64,000 bases of DNA from Lunularia cruciata (Eukaryota; Streptophyta; Marchantiopsida; Lunulariales; Lunulariaceae): NCBI GenBank assembly GCA_948567375.1, contig OX419757.1, forward strand, positions 58,218,001 to 58,282,000, read 5' to 3'. Positions 22,874 to 34,892 of this stretch are shown in pieces. The notes beneath the pieces were generated by a model. That model saw nothing but the letters and a program-made list of their open reading frames with translations, was not told the origin of the DNA and did not search any database. Every line of letters begins with the position of its first letter. Position 1 is the first letter of the stretch. A program made the position numbers and the translations under genes.

Positions 22874-23617
22874 TGTAATACCACGAGCTAGCCATATGAT
22901 CTAGATGTGAAATTTGGTTGGTATCATCTGGAATGATGTTATACATGATATACAAAATAGATCAGATAGAAGTATCACCAAAAGAGTACTTCTACTAATA
23001 GTGAAAAAACCAAAATAAACTTGAAAACCTTGAAACCAATAGCTAGACATATGATTTAAAGATGAGAATTGGTTTGGTAACATCTGAAATGATGTTACAA
23101 ATGATGGACTAAATAGATTAGAAAAAAGAATCACCAAAAGGGGACTTTTACTAATAGAGTAGGAACCAAAATACACCTGAAATCTTTGAAGGCAAATTTG
23201 GATGCCTAAACTGATGAATTAGGCCTAAAAAATGTGCAAATGTCCCTCCCCAAATGCAAGAAAGGTTGGCTTTTCCTTTCGTGTGCTTTGTCTCATTGAG
23301 AGCTTTCTAATTGTTCCTCACCCATGTGATTTTGAGATTCCTATAGGAAGATCCCTAAAGATCCCTTCTGGTCAAAGCTTGTTTGACCAACTATATAGGA
23401 CCAAGACCAACATGTCACCCATCCAAGTAAGTAATCCAAGGGTGGAGCTTGCTAACATGTCATCTATCTATGTGCTTAATCATATGGTGGAGCTTCCTTG
23501 GAGGAGATTCTCTTTGTCTATATAATAAAGAGAAGGTGCTCCTTTGGGGCATCGGAGTTTGAGTGTGAAAGTTGTGTTTGTGCGTTTTTGTTTCCTTGCT
23601 ATCCTTGCAATATTACA
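22874..23617 (+). repeat. 3' LTR of element E
   Basis: About 744 bp with TGTAATACC and ATATTACA ends, directly after the polypurine tract. Its right end abuts the LTR of element F. Confidence 0.88.
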
Positions 23618-23879
23618 CTACTTGGCATGCAAGTTAATCTAGTCGGGAAGCTTCCTTTTAGAAGTCACCTACTTGGTGCGCAAGCTAAGCTAGTTGGCAA
23701 GCTTCCCAAGAAGATTCCTCCTAGAAGTTACCACTTTGCATGTATATTACCCGATACTTAGAAGGTACCAAGCAACTTCCTAGATGCTTCTAGAATATTT
23801 TATAATTCTTGGCTAATCTGGCCTACATTGATACTTTGTTAGTCTCAATTGACTTGTTAGTAAACTCCATATTGTTACA
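23618..23879 (-). repeat. Partial 3' LTR of element F
   Basis: About 262 bp matching the inner part of the solo LTR at 54641-55067, including repeats such as GCAAGCTAAGCTAGTTGG and the end CTCCATATTGTTACA. It is cut by element E. On the minus strand a purine-rich tract (GGTGGGAGAAAA) lies just before it, as expected for a 3' LTR. Confidence 0.8.
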
Positions 23880-25110
23880 TTTTCTCCCACCGCTAGTTGG
23901 TGACGACTTTGTCACCATGGACGCTTCAAACACTTAGATGATCATTTGTGCATTCTTGAGATGAGAAAGAGGCTCCCAAGTGGCATCATGGAGGGGATAC
24001 TCTTCCCAAAAGACTTTGTATTCCATATGTTGTTTGCAACTACGTTGAATGTGGCGATGTGCAAGGATAAGATCAACTTCATACTCCTTATAATCATTGA
24101 TAGGATGAGAGGAAGAGAGAGTTAGACACAAGAGGAAGAGGGATTATAAACAAAGGGTTTCAACTAGGAAACAAGAAAGATATGGTGGATGCACCTATGA
24201 CAAGGTAAAGCAAGTCAATAACCAACAAGAGAAATGATTTGGGTGACATCAAATGGACCTATCCAATTAGGAGTAAGTTTATGAACTTGGGTATCAAGGG
24301 GAAAGGTAAGATCACAATGATGTTGGTCTGCATATTGTTTTTGACAATTTAAGCAACAAGAAGATGAGATTTGGCTTGTTGTAGGGATAGGGATATTTTG
24401 GTCAAGAAGGTGGAAGTCTCAAGGACATGAGATGGAGGAGTAACAAGGAGGGAATCTAAAACAAATGGATCTTGGCTAAAATTATAGAAGAAGAGAGAGA
24501 ATCAAGTGCTTGCATGTTTGCAATTATTGTAAGTGAATTCAATAACTACAAGACATACATCCTAATTGGTATGGTGAGCATTGACAAAGGCACAAAGCAT
24601 ATTATCCAAGGTGCAATTTGCATGTTCAGTTTGTCCATCAATTTGAGGATGATAGGCCATGGACAAAGCAAGCTTGGTACCAAGTAGCTAGAAGATTGTT
24701 TGCCAAAATTTTCTGGTGAATTGAGGATCATAATTGGAGATGATTATGCAAGGTATCACATGATGTTTGAAGATATTGTTGAAGTAGATTTTGGCTAACA
24801 TTGGAGCAACTATTGTATCAAAAGTTAGTGCCAAATGAATTTGCTTAAAAAGCTTATCAACAAACATCACGATTGATGTGTGCCCTTGCTTTGCCTTGGG
24901 TAAGGATATGATGAGATCTAAGCTCACATGTTTCCATTGAGCATATGGGATGGGAAGTGGTGAAGGAGTCCACTTGGTTTTTGGTTGTTGGCCTTGTTGC
25001 ATTGGTAGGTCTCACAAGATCGGACAAACTCACAAATATCTTGTGCCATGTTGGATCACCACCATTGTGCATTGTTTCCACTTGATAGTGTTGTGCTTGG
25101 ACTACTTCCT
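23880..25110 (-). pseudogene. Element F integrase and chromodomain fragments
   Basis: 23934-24131 encodes a chromodomain (YEVDLILAHR, EYKVFWEEYPLHDATWEP). 24688-25002 encodes the integrase core (WKHVSLDLIISLPK; MFVDKLFKQIHL; NYDPQFTRKFW, where the usual DRDPQF Asp is Tyr-shifted). The HHCC site precedes it at about 25000-25090 (CETYQCNKANNQ). This is a different family from A and C. Protease, RT and RNase H are missing, because gag-like sequence follows at about 25110. Confidence 0.75.
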
Positions 25111-26253
25111 TTGCTTCAAGCCCCATAGTTGGGTTTGAACTATCTATATAGAATCCAAAGATTGGAAATTCCTCAATAACACTTCTTGTATTGCTGTCCA
25201 AGTGATCTCTCTTCCTTTTGCCAACATTGATTGTTCCCAAACATCATACCATGTGAGGGCTTTATTGGTCAAGAACTCACATGAAAAATGTCTACATAAT
25301 GATTGGTGATCTCTATTATGTATAATCAAAAGTATCAACTTATTCTTGAGATCCTATTTTCCACTACTCCCATAGAGCTTTGTCCCTTGTAAGGTTTGAT
25401 TGTTGCATGTCTTCTTCATCTGCAGTAAATAATATGGCTTCATTGTTGACTAGGGTTGGTGTCATTGTCATGAGTGACTCAATAGGTAATTTGGTTGCTA
25501 TTATTGGATTTTGGGTTGATTTCCCTTCTTGCATTGCATGATCATTCTTGAAGGTACATACTTGACTCGGTAATATCTCCATTTTCATGTTGATCTCTTG
25601 GAATTTGTTCAACATCCTCTATATTCCTTGCATTATATCATGCAACTATGGCGCCCATGATACATATACACGATAGATGCTCAATCAATATTTCCTACTT
25701 TAATAGAGGGTTAATATGAAAACTCAAGAGGGGGCATCAAAAATTTAGTTTACCATTGGGACCTATAAGGCTATCACTTGTTGGTAATATTACTCACCAA
25801 AATTATGGACTAGAAATCCCCCCAACATCACTTTTAGTCTAATGATATAATAGATTTATACTTGAGTGTTGAAAGGAGGAAGATTTGGTTTAGATCCATT
25901 GCATCACAATAAAATATGAATCATCAAAACTCATTCTCTATCATTGATTACAACAAGTAGAATAGGGTTTGGCAAATTCATTACTATGTCCATGAACTCC
26001 GCTCCAAAATGGTAAAAAATCTATACTCTCACTTACTCAACCTAGATGTTCATAATCTTGATGTGGAATGGATTCAAGAAAGGAAAGTGAGGTATGAGAA
26101 ATCTTCCTCTAAGAGTATCCAACCTATCCTCTCTCCCAAACACCCAATCTATAGATAACACTCCTTTTTCTCACCTCAAAATTACCTCGTAGCCCGTATT
26201 CTTCCAAGAAAGGTGATCTATTCACTTGGATTAAAACACCTGCTCTGATACCA
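25111..26253 (-). pseudogene. Element G gag, leader and primer binding site
   Basis: Two gag pieces in different frames. 25364-25615 begins MLNKFQEINMKMEILPSQ, and 25144-25338 has FLTNKALTWYDVWEQS and NFQSLDSI. Both correspond to the gag of elements A and C. The leader follows, with remains of the small leader ORF. A perfect initiator-Met primer binding site is at plus 26242-26253 (reverse complement TGGTATCAGAGC). Confidence 0.78.
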
Positions 26254-26837
26254 TTGTAATTTGTTGAGGATAGGAGAAATCCCAAGAGAAACACAAGGTT
26301 TAATTCCTCAATACTCCCATGCCCCAAAGGAACATCTCAACTTTATCATATAATGGAGAAGATCCCTTCCAAGGGAGCTACATCTTTAGATTATATACAT
26401 GGATAGGTGATATGCCCACAAGCTACATCCTTAGATTGGATTCATGGGTTGGTGACATGTCAGCCTAAGTCCATCTAGTTGGTCAAATAGGTTTGACTAT
26501 ATAGAATCTTTTGGGAATCTTCTTGTAGAAAATTTAGAATAGTATGGAAGTGGAACCATGGGAAAGATCTTGGTAAGAAAAAGTGAGGGAAGAGAAAGTA
26601 AGCCTTATTTTCCTTGGGAGAGAAGATTCCATTTTTGGAGGCCTAATTCATTTGTTTAGCCTCCTAAATTGGCTCTAAAGTCTTTGGTGTGTTATTTTAT
26701 CTTTTCTCTATTAGTGGAAGTCCACTTTTGGTTACACACTCTATTTGATCTATTAAGACCATCATATATAACATCCCTAAAGATATTACCAAGCCAATTT
26801 CCACGTCTAGAAAATTTGTCTAGCTAATGGTATTACA
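26254..26837 (-). repeat. 5' LTR of element G
   Basis: About 584 bp, TTGTAATTTG to TGGTATTACA on the plus strand. It is a diverged and shortened member of the A/C/E LTR family. Together with the gag at 25111-26253 it forms the 5' end of an element whose 3' part is replaced by element F sequence. Confidence 0.8.
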
Positions 26838-29180
26838 CTCCTGGAGCAACTCCTTTGTTTGGAGCTTTCTTGTCTCCTTGCTCACAAGAAGGAGACCTCA
26901 TGTGTGCTCTCCATTGCCATTGGGGATGTGTTTTTGAGTTTGGTTTCTTGCAATATTTGCTTATAGATGAGGTAGTCTTTTTCTTCCTTCTTGTTTCCCT
27001 ATTTGTTTGTTGTGGCTAGTCCAAGAGGATACAAGATGGTTATTATGGATATTCAAGCATCCTTGGCATTCATCTAGATTGGGTGATGGTCCAAGTGGAT
27101 GTCCCCAATGCCTTCAATCCCATCTCTCATTCATCATTGTTTATGCACTTTGCTCAACTACCGATCAGATTCCCTCCTTGATCTTGTTTGTAAGTGTTTT
27201 CTATGAGATCAAGACACCCTTATATATAGCCATCATAGAAAGAATTCTCCTGATTGACATCAGCTAAGGGTACATGGCAAGGTGGCTCTTTGCCATAGTG
27301 CATTATATGACTTTACGATGGGTTGGAGCAACGTTTCCACCTTGTCTTTTCCCATCCATCTTGGATGACACTCATATTCTAGGCCTAATGGAAGATGTTG
27401 CTAGAGCATTGTAAGCTTTCATACTCAGGTTAGAGGCCTTGGGTTTATGAGTCTAGACTCTTAAATTCAAGGTTTGGTTCATCCACAGAGTCCTCACTCC
27501 CTCTAACTTCCCACTAGGATTTCAATTCCATATTGGTAGATTGCAAGTATTAGGTTTTCCTTTGGGACAAGAGGAGTTTTGTAGTTCATTTTATATCAGA
27601 TACCTTAGTCCATGTGACAACCTTGGCTCACCTCCTCCCTAGATAGTGGAATACCTAGGTAACCTACTCCATTCTTACTTGGTGCTACCTCTCTTGAACC
27701 TCATATCTAGCATAGACTTTCCCACCTATAGAGGTATTGTTGCCACATTTGTGGATGTTTGACATTACTACCCGCTATACTCTCTTCACTCTATTAGGGT
27801 TGTGCATGCTCCTACAACTATCATATGAGTGGTGTAGGCAGCAGTTAACTCTCCCCATACTTGTAGGAGGATGGGACCTCATAGAGTAGGAAGTCACAAT
27901 ACTAGCAACATATATTGGCACTTGGGCTCTAGTGGTTCCTTGTTTAGCAGATAAGTTTTTACATCAAGGCCGTCCATTCTTGTTGGGACCTGTCATGACA
28001 ATGGATTTATGGCACTTATGCACTTCTAGCATATATTTGATTGGCTTATGACCTATTACCAAACCTTGCAAGCTCATCCCTCCTTCAATTTATTGACTTT
28101 GTCTCCCTCAATTCTAGGAAGCTCCAAGTGGATCTCAATGAGTATATACACACTCACACACTGACTAGCATCCTCATTGATGCACCGCTACCTGACATAG
28201 CTAGGATCCTCTCTTGTGGGAGAAGGCTCGGAAGCGTGGCTTCGTGCTTCACCCTTGATTGACAACTTTTGTTTACTTCCAAGGAGTTTACCACAACATT
28301 ATGATTGAGGCTAGGTCTCCCACATCTAGCTCTCATAAGCCTTTTTGTCCAATGTGCATGTGGTTCTCCATACAACATGTATAAGATATAATTTTTACAA
28401 TATGTTGTAGGGGGAGCACATCAAAGTCCATGATGCAATTTGTGATATTTTTCTTAGTTGTTGTAAGCTACATGGCCCAAGTTCAAATTGAGCATTGGTT
28501 GAACCTACCATTACCACCTATCCATTATGTGCAAGCAGATATTGTCTCCTTCATGGACGGTCATTGCAAGTTGCATGATGTGGTTGTGGCGATCCCTCTA
28601 CGAGTGGAGTCATTGATACGGAGTAGGCATACATGCAGGGAACATTGATAAGCATTGCCTCTAGGGGCAAGGAGGACCACTACGCACCCAAGCTATCCTC
28701 TAATTCTTTTGTCCCCTTAGAGATTAAGATTTTTGTGCACCTACATCACCATATTGACAATCTTCTCAAGGATGCAACAAAAGGTTCTTTGCATAAGAGA
28801 GGGGCATTGGTTGTCTCTCCAGCCATATTGACATCCTATTACCAAAAACAAGTCTAAGTCACTTTGCAACTTGCTCAGGCTTTTGGTTTTCACCGACGGG
28901 CAGCTAATGTAGACACACCCAACATGTCTAGGGTACTCCCTCTCCACTTTCAAGATATACCATTGGAGGACCTCTACCATATTGTTTAGGAGTAGACTTC
29001 TCTCTCTCTCTACTTTCTCTAGGGCTTGTTGTCTGCGTGTTTTCTCCCTTGTGCCACCTTCTAGCCCTTCTTTGTGTTTCTTTTTTGTTTGCTAGGTAAG
29101 ACTTTTGGATTATGCGCTTTTTGCTCTTTTGGCACTTGTTTCTGCCTTGTACTCCTTTACCCGAGCTTCCAAAGTACTAT
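26838..29180 (+). mobile_element. Decayed LINE-like reverse transcriptase element
   Basis: Out-of-frame fragments read as a non-LTR type RT. Around 27078-27135 is WVMVQVDVPNAFNPIS (RT motif A Asp). Around 27345-27390 is FPSILDDTHILGL (motif C; Asp-Asp-Thr-His). An RT connection region follows (GFQFHIGRLQVLGFPLG, about 27520-27560). Downstream pieces (LRLGLPHLALISLFV, about 28300) fit the C-terminal part of this group, which I have met in repeats of non-seed plants. The element ends in a short TA tract (29176-29210) after AAAGTACTATATA. Many stops; no intact frame. Confidence 0.55.
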
Positions 29181-31690
29181 ATATATATATGATATATTAA
29201 TAGAACATTTGACAAAAAGTCTAAGGATGAAATTTAAATTTCAGATTAGTTAAATTTGTAAATAAAATCATTTATGATACAAATTTTTTATAGGAATTCA
29301 TATTACAATAAAATAAAAGACTATAAATAGATAAATATACATTAAAATAATTTCATTATTGAAAATTTTTACTAGACATCTTCCAAAGATATGTGAGAGT
29401 AACAAAATTAACACTTTTTTTAATAAAAATTCAATACCATGGTAATTTAAATTGAATGATGTAAAATTAGAAAAAATAAATTAATTTAAAATTTTGAAAT
29501 AAATGAAAAGAACAATCATAAGGAACATACATGCTTAAAAACTTATCTCAATTCCATAAAGTCATGGGAAGCACCTTTTTACATGGGAACACCCTTAAAA
29601 CACCCACAAATTTTACAAAATATCAGTAAAACATTTTTGTGTTTTCCTTCAAAACTCAGCAACAGGCAAATTGGAACCCCTATTGTATACAGTTCATATA
29701 TGACAGTTGTACTTCAACTTCGAGTCCAGATTGAGATCAGGAAATCGTAAATTACCGCAGATCGCACGACCTCGATTCAAGTAGCCTCGTTCGACCTTGT
29801 GCAGCTGCGCTGTGAGCTGCACCACCCTGCTGGATGTGAAAGGAGACACCCATGTTCCTAACTTTCCTCATAGGCATCACCGCTTAGGAAGAAGGTTTTG
29901 GTTGCCGCTCCAGCTCGGGAGGCGACGTTGTCCGTCTCAATCTTGTCCCTTTGAGTCACCATTGCAAGAACAAACTATTACCAGACCTTTGAGCACATCA
30001 ATGTGCGAAGGTTGAAGACGGATAGATATCATCCTATAGATGGTGCTGCCGTAGACAGTGGCATAACTCTTCTTAAAGTTGCAAGAAATGAAATGTGGAT
30101 CGGATACTCCAAGCCATTACTTTACACCGATACGTAGTAGTACATGTCATGTACTCATGCCACGAACTATAGCCATGTACCTGTCGAAGGTTGTCCAGAC
30201 TTACAATGATCAATATCCTTACATGATCAATTTAAGTCATACTTTTATTTCTTAGCATATCTCATTGGAAATTCGACATGGAACACACACGAATAGTGCA
30301 ATTGAGCGTCGGTGCAAGGAGGATACAGCAATACAAAGAGAATGGAAAGACCTCAATTCAGAAAGACTTCAAGAGGATCCAGGTCTAGTCCAAAGTTGCC
30401 AAATCAAACATTTTGCAGTGCTCTCGGCAGTTTCGAGAGTCCATGCTATACACTTTGGGCATTTCTAAGCTTAAACTCAATCCGTCGGAATTTTCTGGCT
30501 CGTTTCTAGAGACGATTAATTCAAGAAGCAGAACAACTCCATGCACAGAGCAGAATCATCACGAACTTGCTTTCTACCTATCGCAACCGCAGTACCACTG
30601 CATGTAAGCTGCCACGTTTGAGCTAGGATATCGATAGCTGCATGCCTCGTCAAATCTGGTACCACTTGTCGCCATCTCGTGAAACCTAGCCAATGACAGG
30701 AATATTATCTGGAAGGATGAAGGCAACAGACGAGGTTCTACAAAGACAAGTGGGCTTCAGATTTAATCAATTTACGGCTATATTATAGTCACGAAAAGAC
30801 ACATCCGTGAAGTGACAACTCTCGGTACTACCAAAGCAAAGCGATAGTTGTTGATGGTTTTCATTGGACCTCGATGACGTTCCTGGACCATGAAATAAAA
30901 TCATACTCATAGAACGTCATGGAGGACGGAGATGGTCATCAAAATGCTTTGAACTAATAATCTGGTTTAGATTCTTATGATAAGTGTTTCCTGTGATGAG
31001 TAAGGCGTCTATTTAAAACTCACAAGTGAATCCTAGCTTTCCGAGTCACAGTTAATACTGTGGACTATATATATATCATGAACTCAAAGTATATCACTAG
31101 AAAATTTTGTGGAGTTTTTGAAATCTTATGCTCCACCAGCAAAATGCGACGTCTTTAAGTTATGGAACCCCGACATTCAAGAGAGGCCCCCTTGAAGACA
31201 ATTGCTTTCTAAACGTCCATAAGAGGTTCGAGTTCACAACCAGTGACACGGTTATAAGCACGACTTACATTTCAGTAGGAGAGTTTTTAAGTCGCACTTC
31301 TAGTTTGTACATGGAAAAAGTACTATGAGTACCGTAAGTGTCGTAAGTGTAGCATAAAACAGAAAGGATATATTGTCAGCTTGTTCAACTTTAATTGTCC
31401 CCGCACCTCTCTGAACTTCCATTTTCTCTTGACGGATGAATGCATTTCTCTTGAGAAGAGATTGTGATTAGCAGGAGTGTTAATCCGTAGAAGCCACTTC
31501 GGCGCTTTCTAGCTTGCGGGACCCACCATGGCATGGAACATGTCCACTTCAAAACTATGTGGCGAATTCTCGCGAGCATCAAGCAGAACGTCAATGCATG
31601 TCGATCTCCAGATCTCTGTTGGTTTACGGACTGATCTTCGGGGCCAAGAAAGATTGACTGAAGCAAGAGGAATTGTCTAGTTACCCCAGC
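29181..31690. other. Stretch without a recognisable gene
   Basis: 29181-29560 is very AT-rich. 29690-31690 has normal composition with several short open stretches (for example 29797-30015 plus), none with a recognisable domain. I see no tRNA or other RNA fold. Confidence 0.5.
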
Positions 31691-31693
31691 ATG

Positions 31694-31698
31694 TATAA
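31694..31698 (+). promoter_or_regulatory. Possible TATA box of the first LEA-like gene
   Basis: TATAA in GTATAAGTACC, about 155 bp before the ATG at 31851. The distance suits a plant promoter with a moderate 5' leader. Motif only. Confidence 0.4.
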
Positions 31699-31850
31699 GT
31701 ACCCGTTCCAGCCAAGTTTTGACGCATCGAATGATCAATAGCTCCAGATCCTGTAAAGCATTGAGACTCTAGCGACAAATAGCAAGCTCCGTGTGTAATC
31801 CGCCGACTATTCATTTATCTTTCCAGAGCACGCAGATTCAACCTGCAACA

Positions 31851-32923
31851 ATGGCATTGATGGCTGTGAACGGTTCGGTTATGCAGGTGGGAAACATTTG
31901 CCCCCAGTTCACGAAAATTTCTTCTATTTCTACCTCGAGCTCTGTCAACATGGCATCCTCTACTCACCTCGGTGGCCCCCGTTTGAGGATTTCGACTACA
32001 GCTCGATCTCCTTCAGTCCGCCCATCGCTCTTCGTGATCAGAGCGGAAGATGATGTAAGCAGCAGATACAAGTCCGCAATCAAATGCGTTCTACCACTGT
32101 TGTCTGTTTTTTACTTGTTTAGTTACTTAATTTCGCCGTCGTCGAGGTCAGGCCGAGATTGAGAGTAGAGCATAGTGCTTTATTTTCAATACAGACAACA
32201 GTGCTCATCATTGCCCTGTGATGCTGCTAGCTCATAGCGTTACATGTTCTGGAAGCAGGGTTCCAATGTTGTTGATTCTGTCAAAGAAGGCGCTGATAAG
32301 ACCGCGCAAAATGTGAAAAGCGGGGTCAACAAAGCCGCGGAATCGGCCTCTGATGCTGCGGGAAATGTTAAAAAAACTGCACAGAGCGCAACTGAGACGG
32401 TAAAAGACAAGGCCAGCGAGCTCACAGGCCAGGCCAAGAATGCGGGCCAGGATCTAGGAAACAAGGCTGAGGACACGAAGGTAAGATTAACGGTTAATTA
32501 CTAATTAAGCTGCATATCTAATCTATCTGCGCAGCTCAATGATTTCTTGCTCTCGGATATCCGTTCCGTGATAGCTAGCTGGGAGCGTACAACTTACTAA
32601 AGCTTTTGTATAAAAGTTGACCAGAGAGCGAAGATATTTGGCCGTGTCTGTTAAACATGCGAACTCACTATCACTATATGGAAAGTGTGGACAAGAGTTT
32701 TGAATTTGAATGGTAAATCTCACCCCTTTTCCGCTGTGGTGATCAGGATAAAGCTGCAGGTAAGGTAGACGATGCGAGCAAGTCAGCCAAATCAAGCTTT
32801 GAAGACGCTGCTGGTAAGGCCCAGGGATCTGCTAAGGATGCTTCGAAGTCCGCTCAGTCTGGACTGGATGAAGCCACTGGCAAGGCCAAGTCCGGGCTCG
32901 ATGATGCCCAAAGAAAGTATTGA
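31851..32923 (+). CDS. Chloroplast LEA-like protein, gene 1 (3 exons)
   Basis: I read exons 31851-32054, 32259-32480 and 32747-32923, giving 200 residues. Donors are GTAAGC and GTAAGA, acceptors GCAG and TCAG; both introns keep the frame. Residues 1 to about 65 look like a chloroplast transit peptide: rich in Ser/Thr, poor in acids, ending VIRA before EDD. The rest is an Ala/Lys/Asp/Glu-rich amphipathic repeat protein (DSVKEGADKTAQNVKSG, ETVKDKASELTGQAKNAGQ, SAQSGLDEATGKAKSGLDD). These are the loose 11-residue repeats of group-3 / LEA_4 proteins. Such proteins are usually desiccation or cold protectants; the role here is inferred. No Cys or Trp is visible in the mature part. Paralog: 41748-42682. 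Confidence 0.85.
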
Positions 32924-33658
32924 ATAGATAGATTTGTAAAGTTGGCAATCTCGAATAGACAGATGAATATCTTGGCAGTTTCGGGAAGAATGGAAATTGT
33001 ATCATATGTGGTGGGAAAAACCTACCGTCACATTAGCTCTTTGTGTTCCCGCATCTGCAAGGGCTCTGTAATTTTTCATTGAAGTTTTTTAAAATCGTTA
33101 GGATGCAAATTGGATGATTGAACTGCCATGGCTTGATTTGTGATGTTTGAGCAGATTAGCACCATAAACGTCGTCAACCTGACGATATAGCTTATCAATA
33201 TATTACATGGGTGTCCTCACCGGAAGCGTGCCTCGCATTAGTAAGCATTCTATTAGCACCATAAACGTCGTCAACCTGACGATATAGCTTATCAACATAT
33301 TACATGGGTGTCCTCACCGGAAGCGTGCCTCGCATTAGTAAGCATTCTATTTTTTCTTTAGGTGAAGTCAATAATGCTGCGTCCGGTACACATATATTTC
33401 ATGAGTTGATCGGTAGGTAGTCACATTGTAAAAACGGACATTCTATTGTTCAAGGTTAGCTGCCATGGGTCTATTGGCATATCAACGTAACTTCCAAGTT
33501 GATGTCTCTGAAGATCGTGGCGTATAAACGAAACTTCCAAGTTGATGTCTGAGAAGGTCGTAGCGTAAGAGTGAACGGAGCTGTCAATCAAGAAACTCTC
33601 AATCATTAGAACGTTCCAAATTTCCCAGAAACGTGGGTATCATGGATATGGAGTATAA
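32924..33658. other. Intergenic, with a 97-bp tandem duplication
   Basis: The unit starting ATTAGCACCATAAACGTCG at 33155 recurs at 33252 and is nearly identical over about 97 bp. No gene is seen. Confidence 0.8.
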
Positions 33659-33799
33659 TACTGTGGTGTAGTGCACCACAGTAGTTACAACACACAAAAT
33701 CATCTAAGCTCGAGACTTGGAGTTATTCGAAGAGTTGTCCGACATCAACTTGGTGTCCGTGCGGACTTGGTCATCCGAAGGCTGTCGACATCAACTTGG
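33493..33799. repeat. Inverted repeat cluster with central hairpin
   Basis: CCAAGTTGATGTC occurs twice on the left (33493-33505 and 33537-33549). Its reverse complement GACATCAACTTGG occurs twice on the right (33741-33753 and 33787-33799). Between them a perfect 10-bp arm hairpin (TACTGTGGTG, loop TAGTG) lies at 33659-33683. This could be a small MITE-like remnant; no target duplication was found. Confidence 0.6.
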
Positions 33800-34449
33800 T
33801 ATCCACGCGAAAATCAATTAACTATTAAGCTGAAATCCAAATTTGATAGGCCGGTGTATCCAAATTTGGTATGATTAAGTTGAATTCCAAATTTGATGGT
33901 GCAATCCATAGTAATCACATTAGGCGATGATTCTTCGGATGTTTTAGTAAATTTGTCTAGTTTCGATATCTTAAAGTGCAATAAGGTAGATCTTTCGTAA
34001 TGGGGCTTAGCACCTATTTTGTCTCACCCTTGCTTGCAGGAGGGGGTCTTCCCATTCTTCATGTTTCCTGCGAGGTCGCCCTTTATTTTCTTAATTTGAT
34101 ATCCAAATTCTCCACCCAAGACACAACTCGTTTTCTATGCAAGAGAAGATGCTGCAAAGACCAACTGTTCTATTCAGCCACTGTACACGTATATGTGCGT
34201 TGTAAACGGTTCCAAAGCAGAGACAAGAAACTTCTCTCTAGTGTAAGCTAACGCAGGCACGTAATCAGATTCACGTTACAGTCAGGACGATGGATTGGAA
34301 CATCTGGCCCACAATATCCTTGCATGCCGTTCGACACGCGTTCGGCTTGATAGCGAAGGAATCGAATATAACAATCGAACCAACTGCTGTGTTGAATCGT
34401 GAAGATATAGAGAGAATAATAAGCGACAAAAATGGAGCTTATTATAAGT

Positions 34450-34537
34450 ATCAGCAAAGTGCCTGTTTCCAACACTAGGAGAACCGTAATTGTACATTGT
34501 CACAGAGACATTTCCATCACTAAAATCATCACCCAGA
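34450..34537 (-). pseudogene. Possible class-3 lipase exon fragment
   Basis: The minus strand reads GNVSVTMYNYGSPSVGNRHFADTYN after a TTTTAG acceptor-like site. This resembles the conserved stretch (MYNFGSPRVGN) of plant class-3 lipases just before the catalytic Asp. I can find neither the GHSLGG nucleophile motif nor the following exon, so this is at most a captured or leftover exon. Confidence 0.35.
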
Positions 34538-34892
34538 CACAAATATAATACAGTTAGTTCTTTACGTAGTCCAGCTGCGGGCATAATTACATACCTCATT
34601 GTACCGAGAGGGTTGTCAAAAAGTGTTCGAGATCAAGCAGGTAGCGATGATTATGCAAAATCAGAAAGAGAAAACAGTGTTTGGTGTCAACAAATTCATA
34701 AATGCCATCTCCGCAACTTGCATCTTCATTTTTCGCAAGTTCACAAACTTCAGTGAGTGAGATTCAACACTTCCAATACATTCTCTGCGTTCTGATCTTA
34801 GACAAATTTCACGTTATACCGGAAGACCAAACAGGGCATCCGGCCTTTTATTCAATCCATCAGTGATCCAAGTGGGTATCTCCTTTGCGGAA

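Larger units (their letters stand above)
19783..23617 (+). mobile_element. Element E: 3' part of a Ty3 chromovirus-like element
   Basis: Same family as A and C but in the opposite orientation and heavily mutated. It starts within RT because A is inserted there. It then runs through RNase H (split by a solo LTR), integrase, chromodomain, polypurine tract (AAAAGGAGGGAGG at 22858-22870) and 3' LTR. It is inserted in the 3' LTR of element F, which resumes at 23618. Confidence 0.88.

Noticed and set aside
29797-30607. Short ORFs as host genes
   Set aside because: None has a recognisable domain, a paralog in the window or convincing exon borders.
32240-32476. Hydrophobic minus-strand ORF over the LEA exon
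   Set aside because: Shadow of the Ala/Lys-rich LEA repeat frame, which has splice sites, a transit peptide and a paralog.
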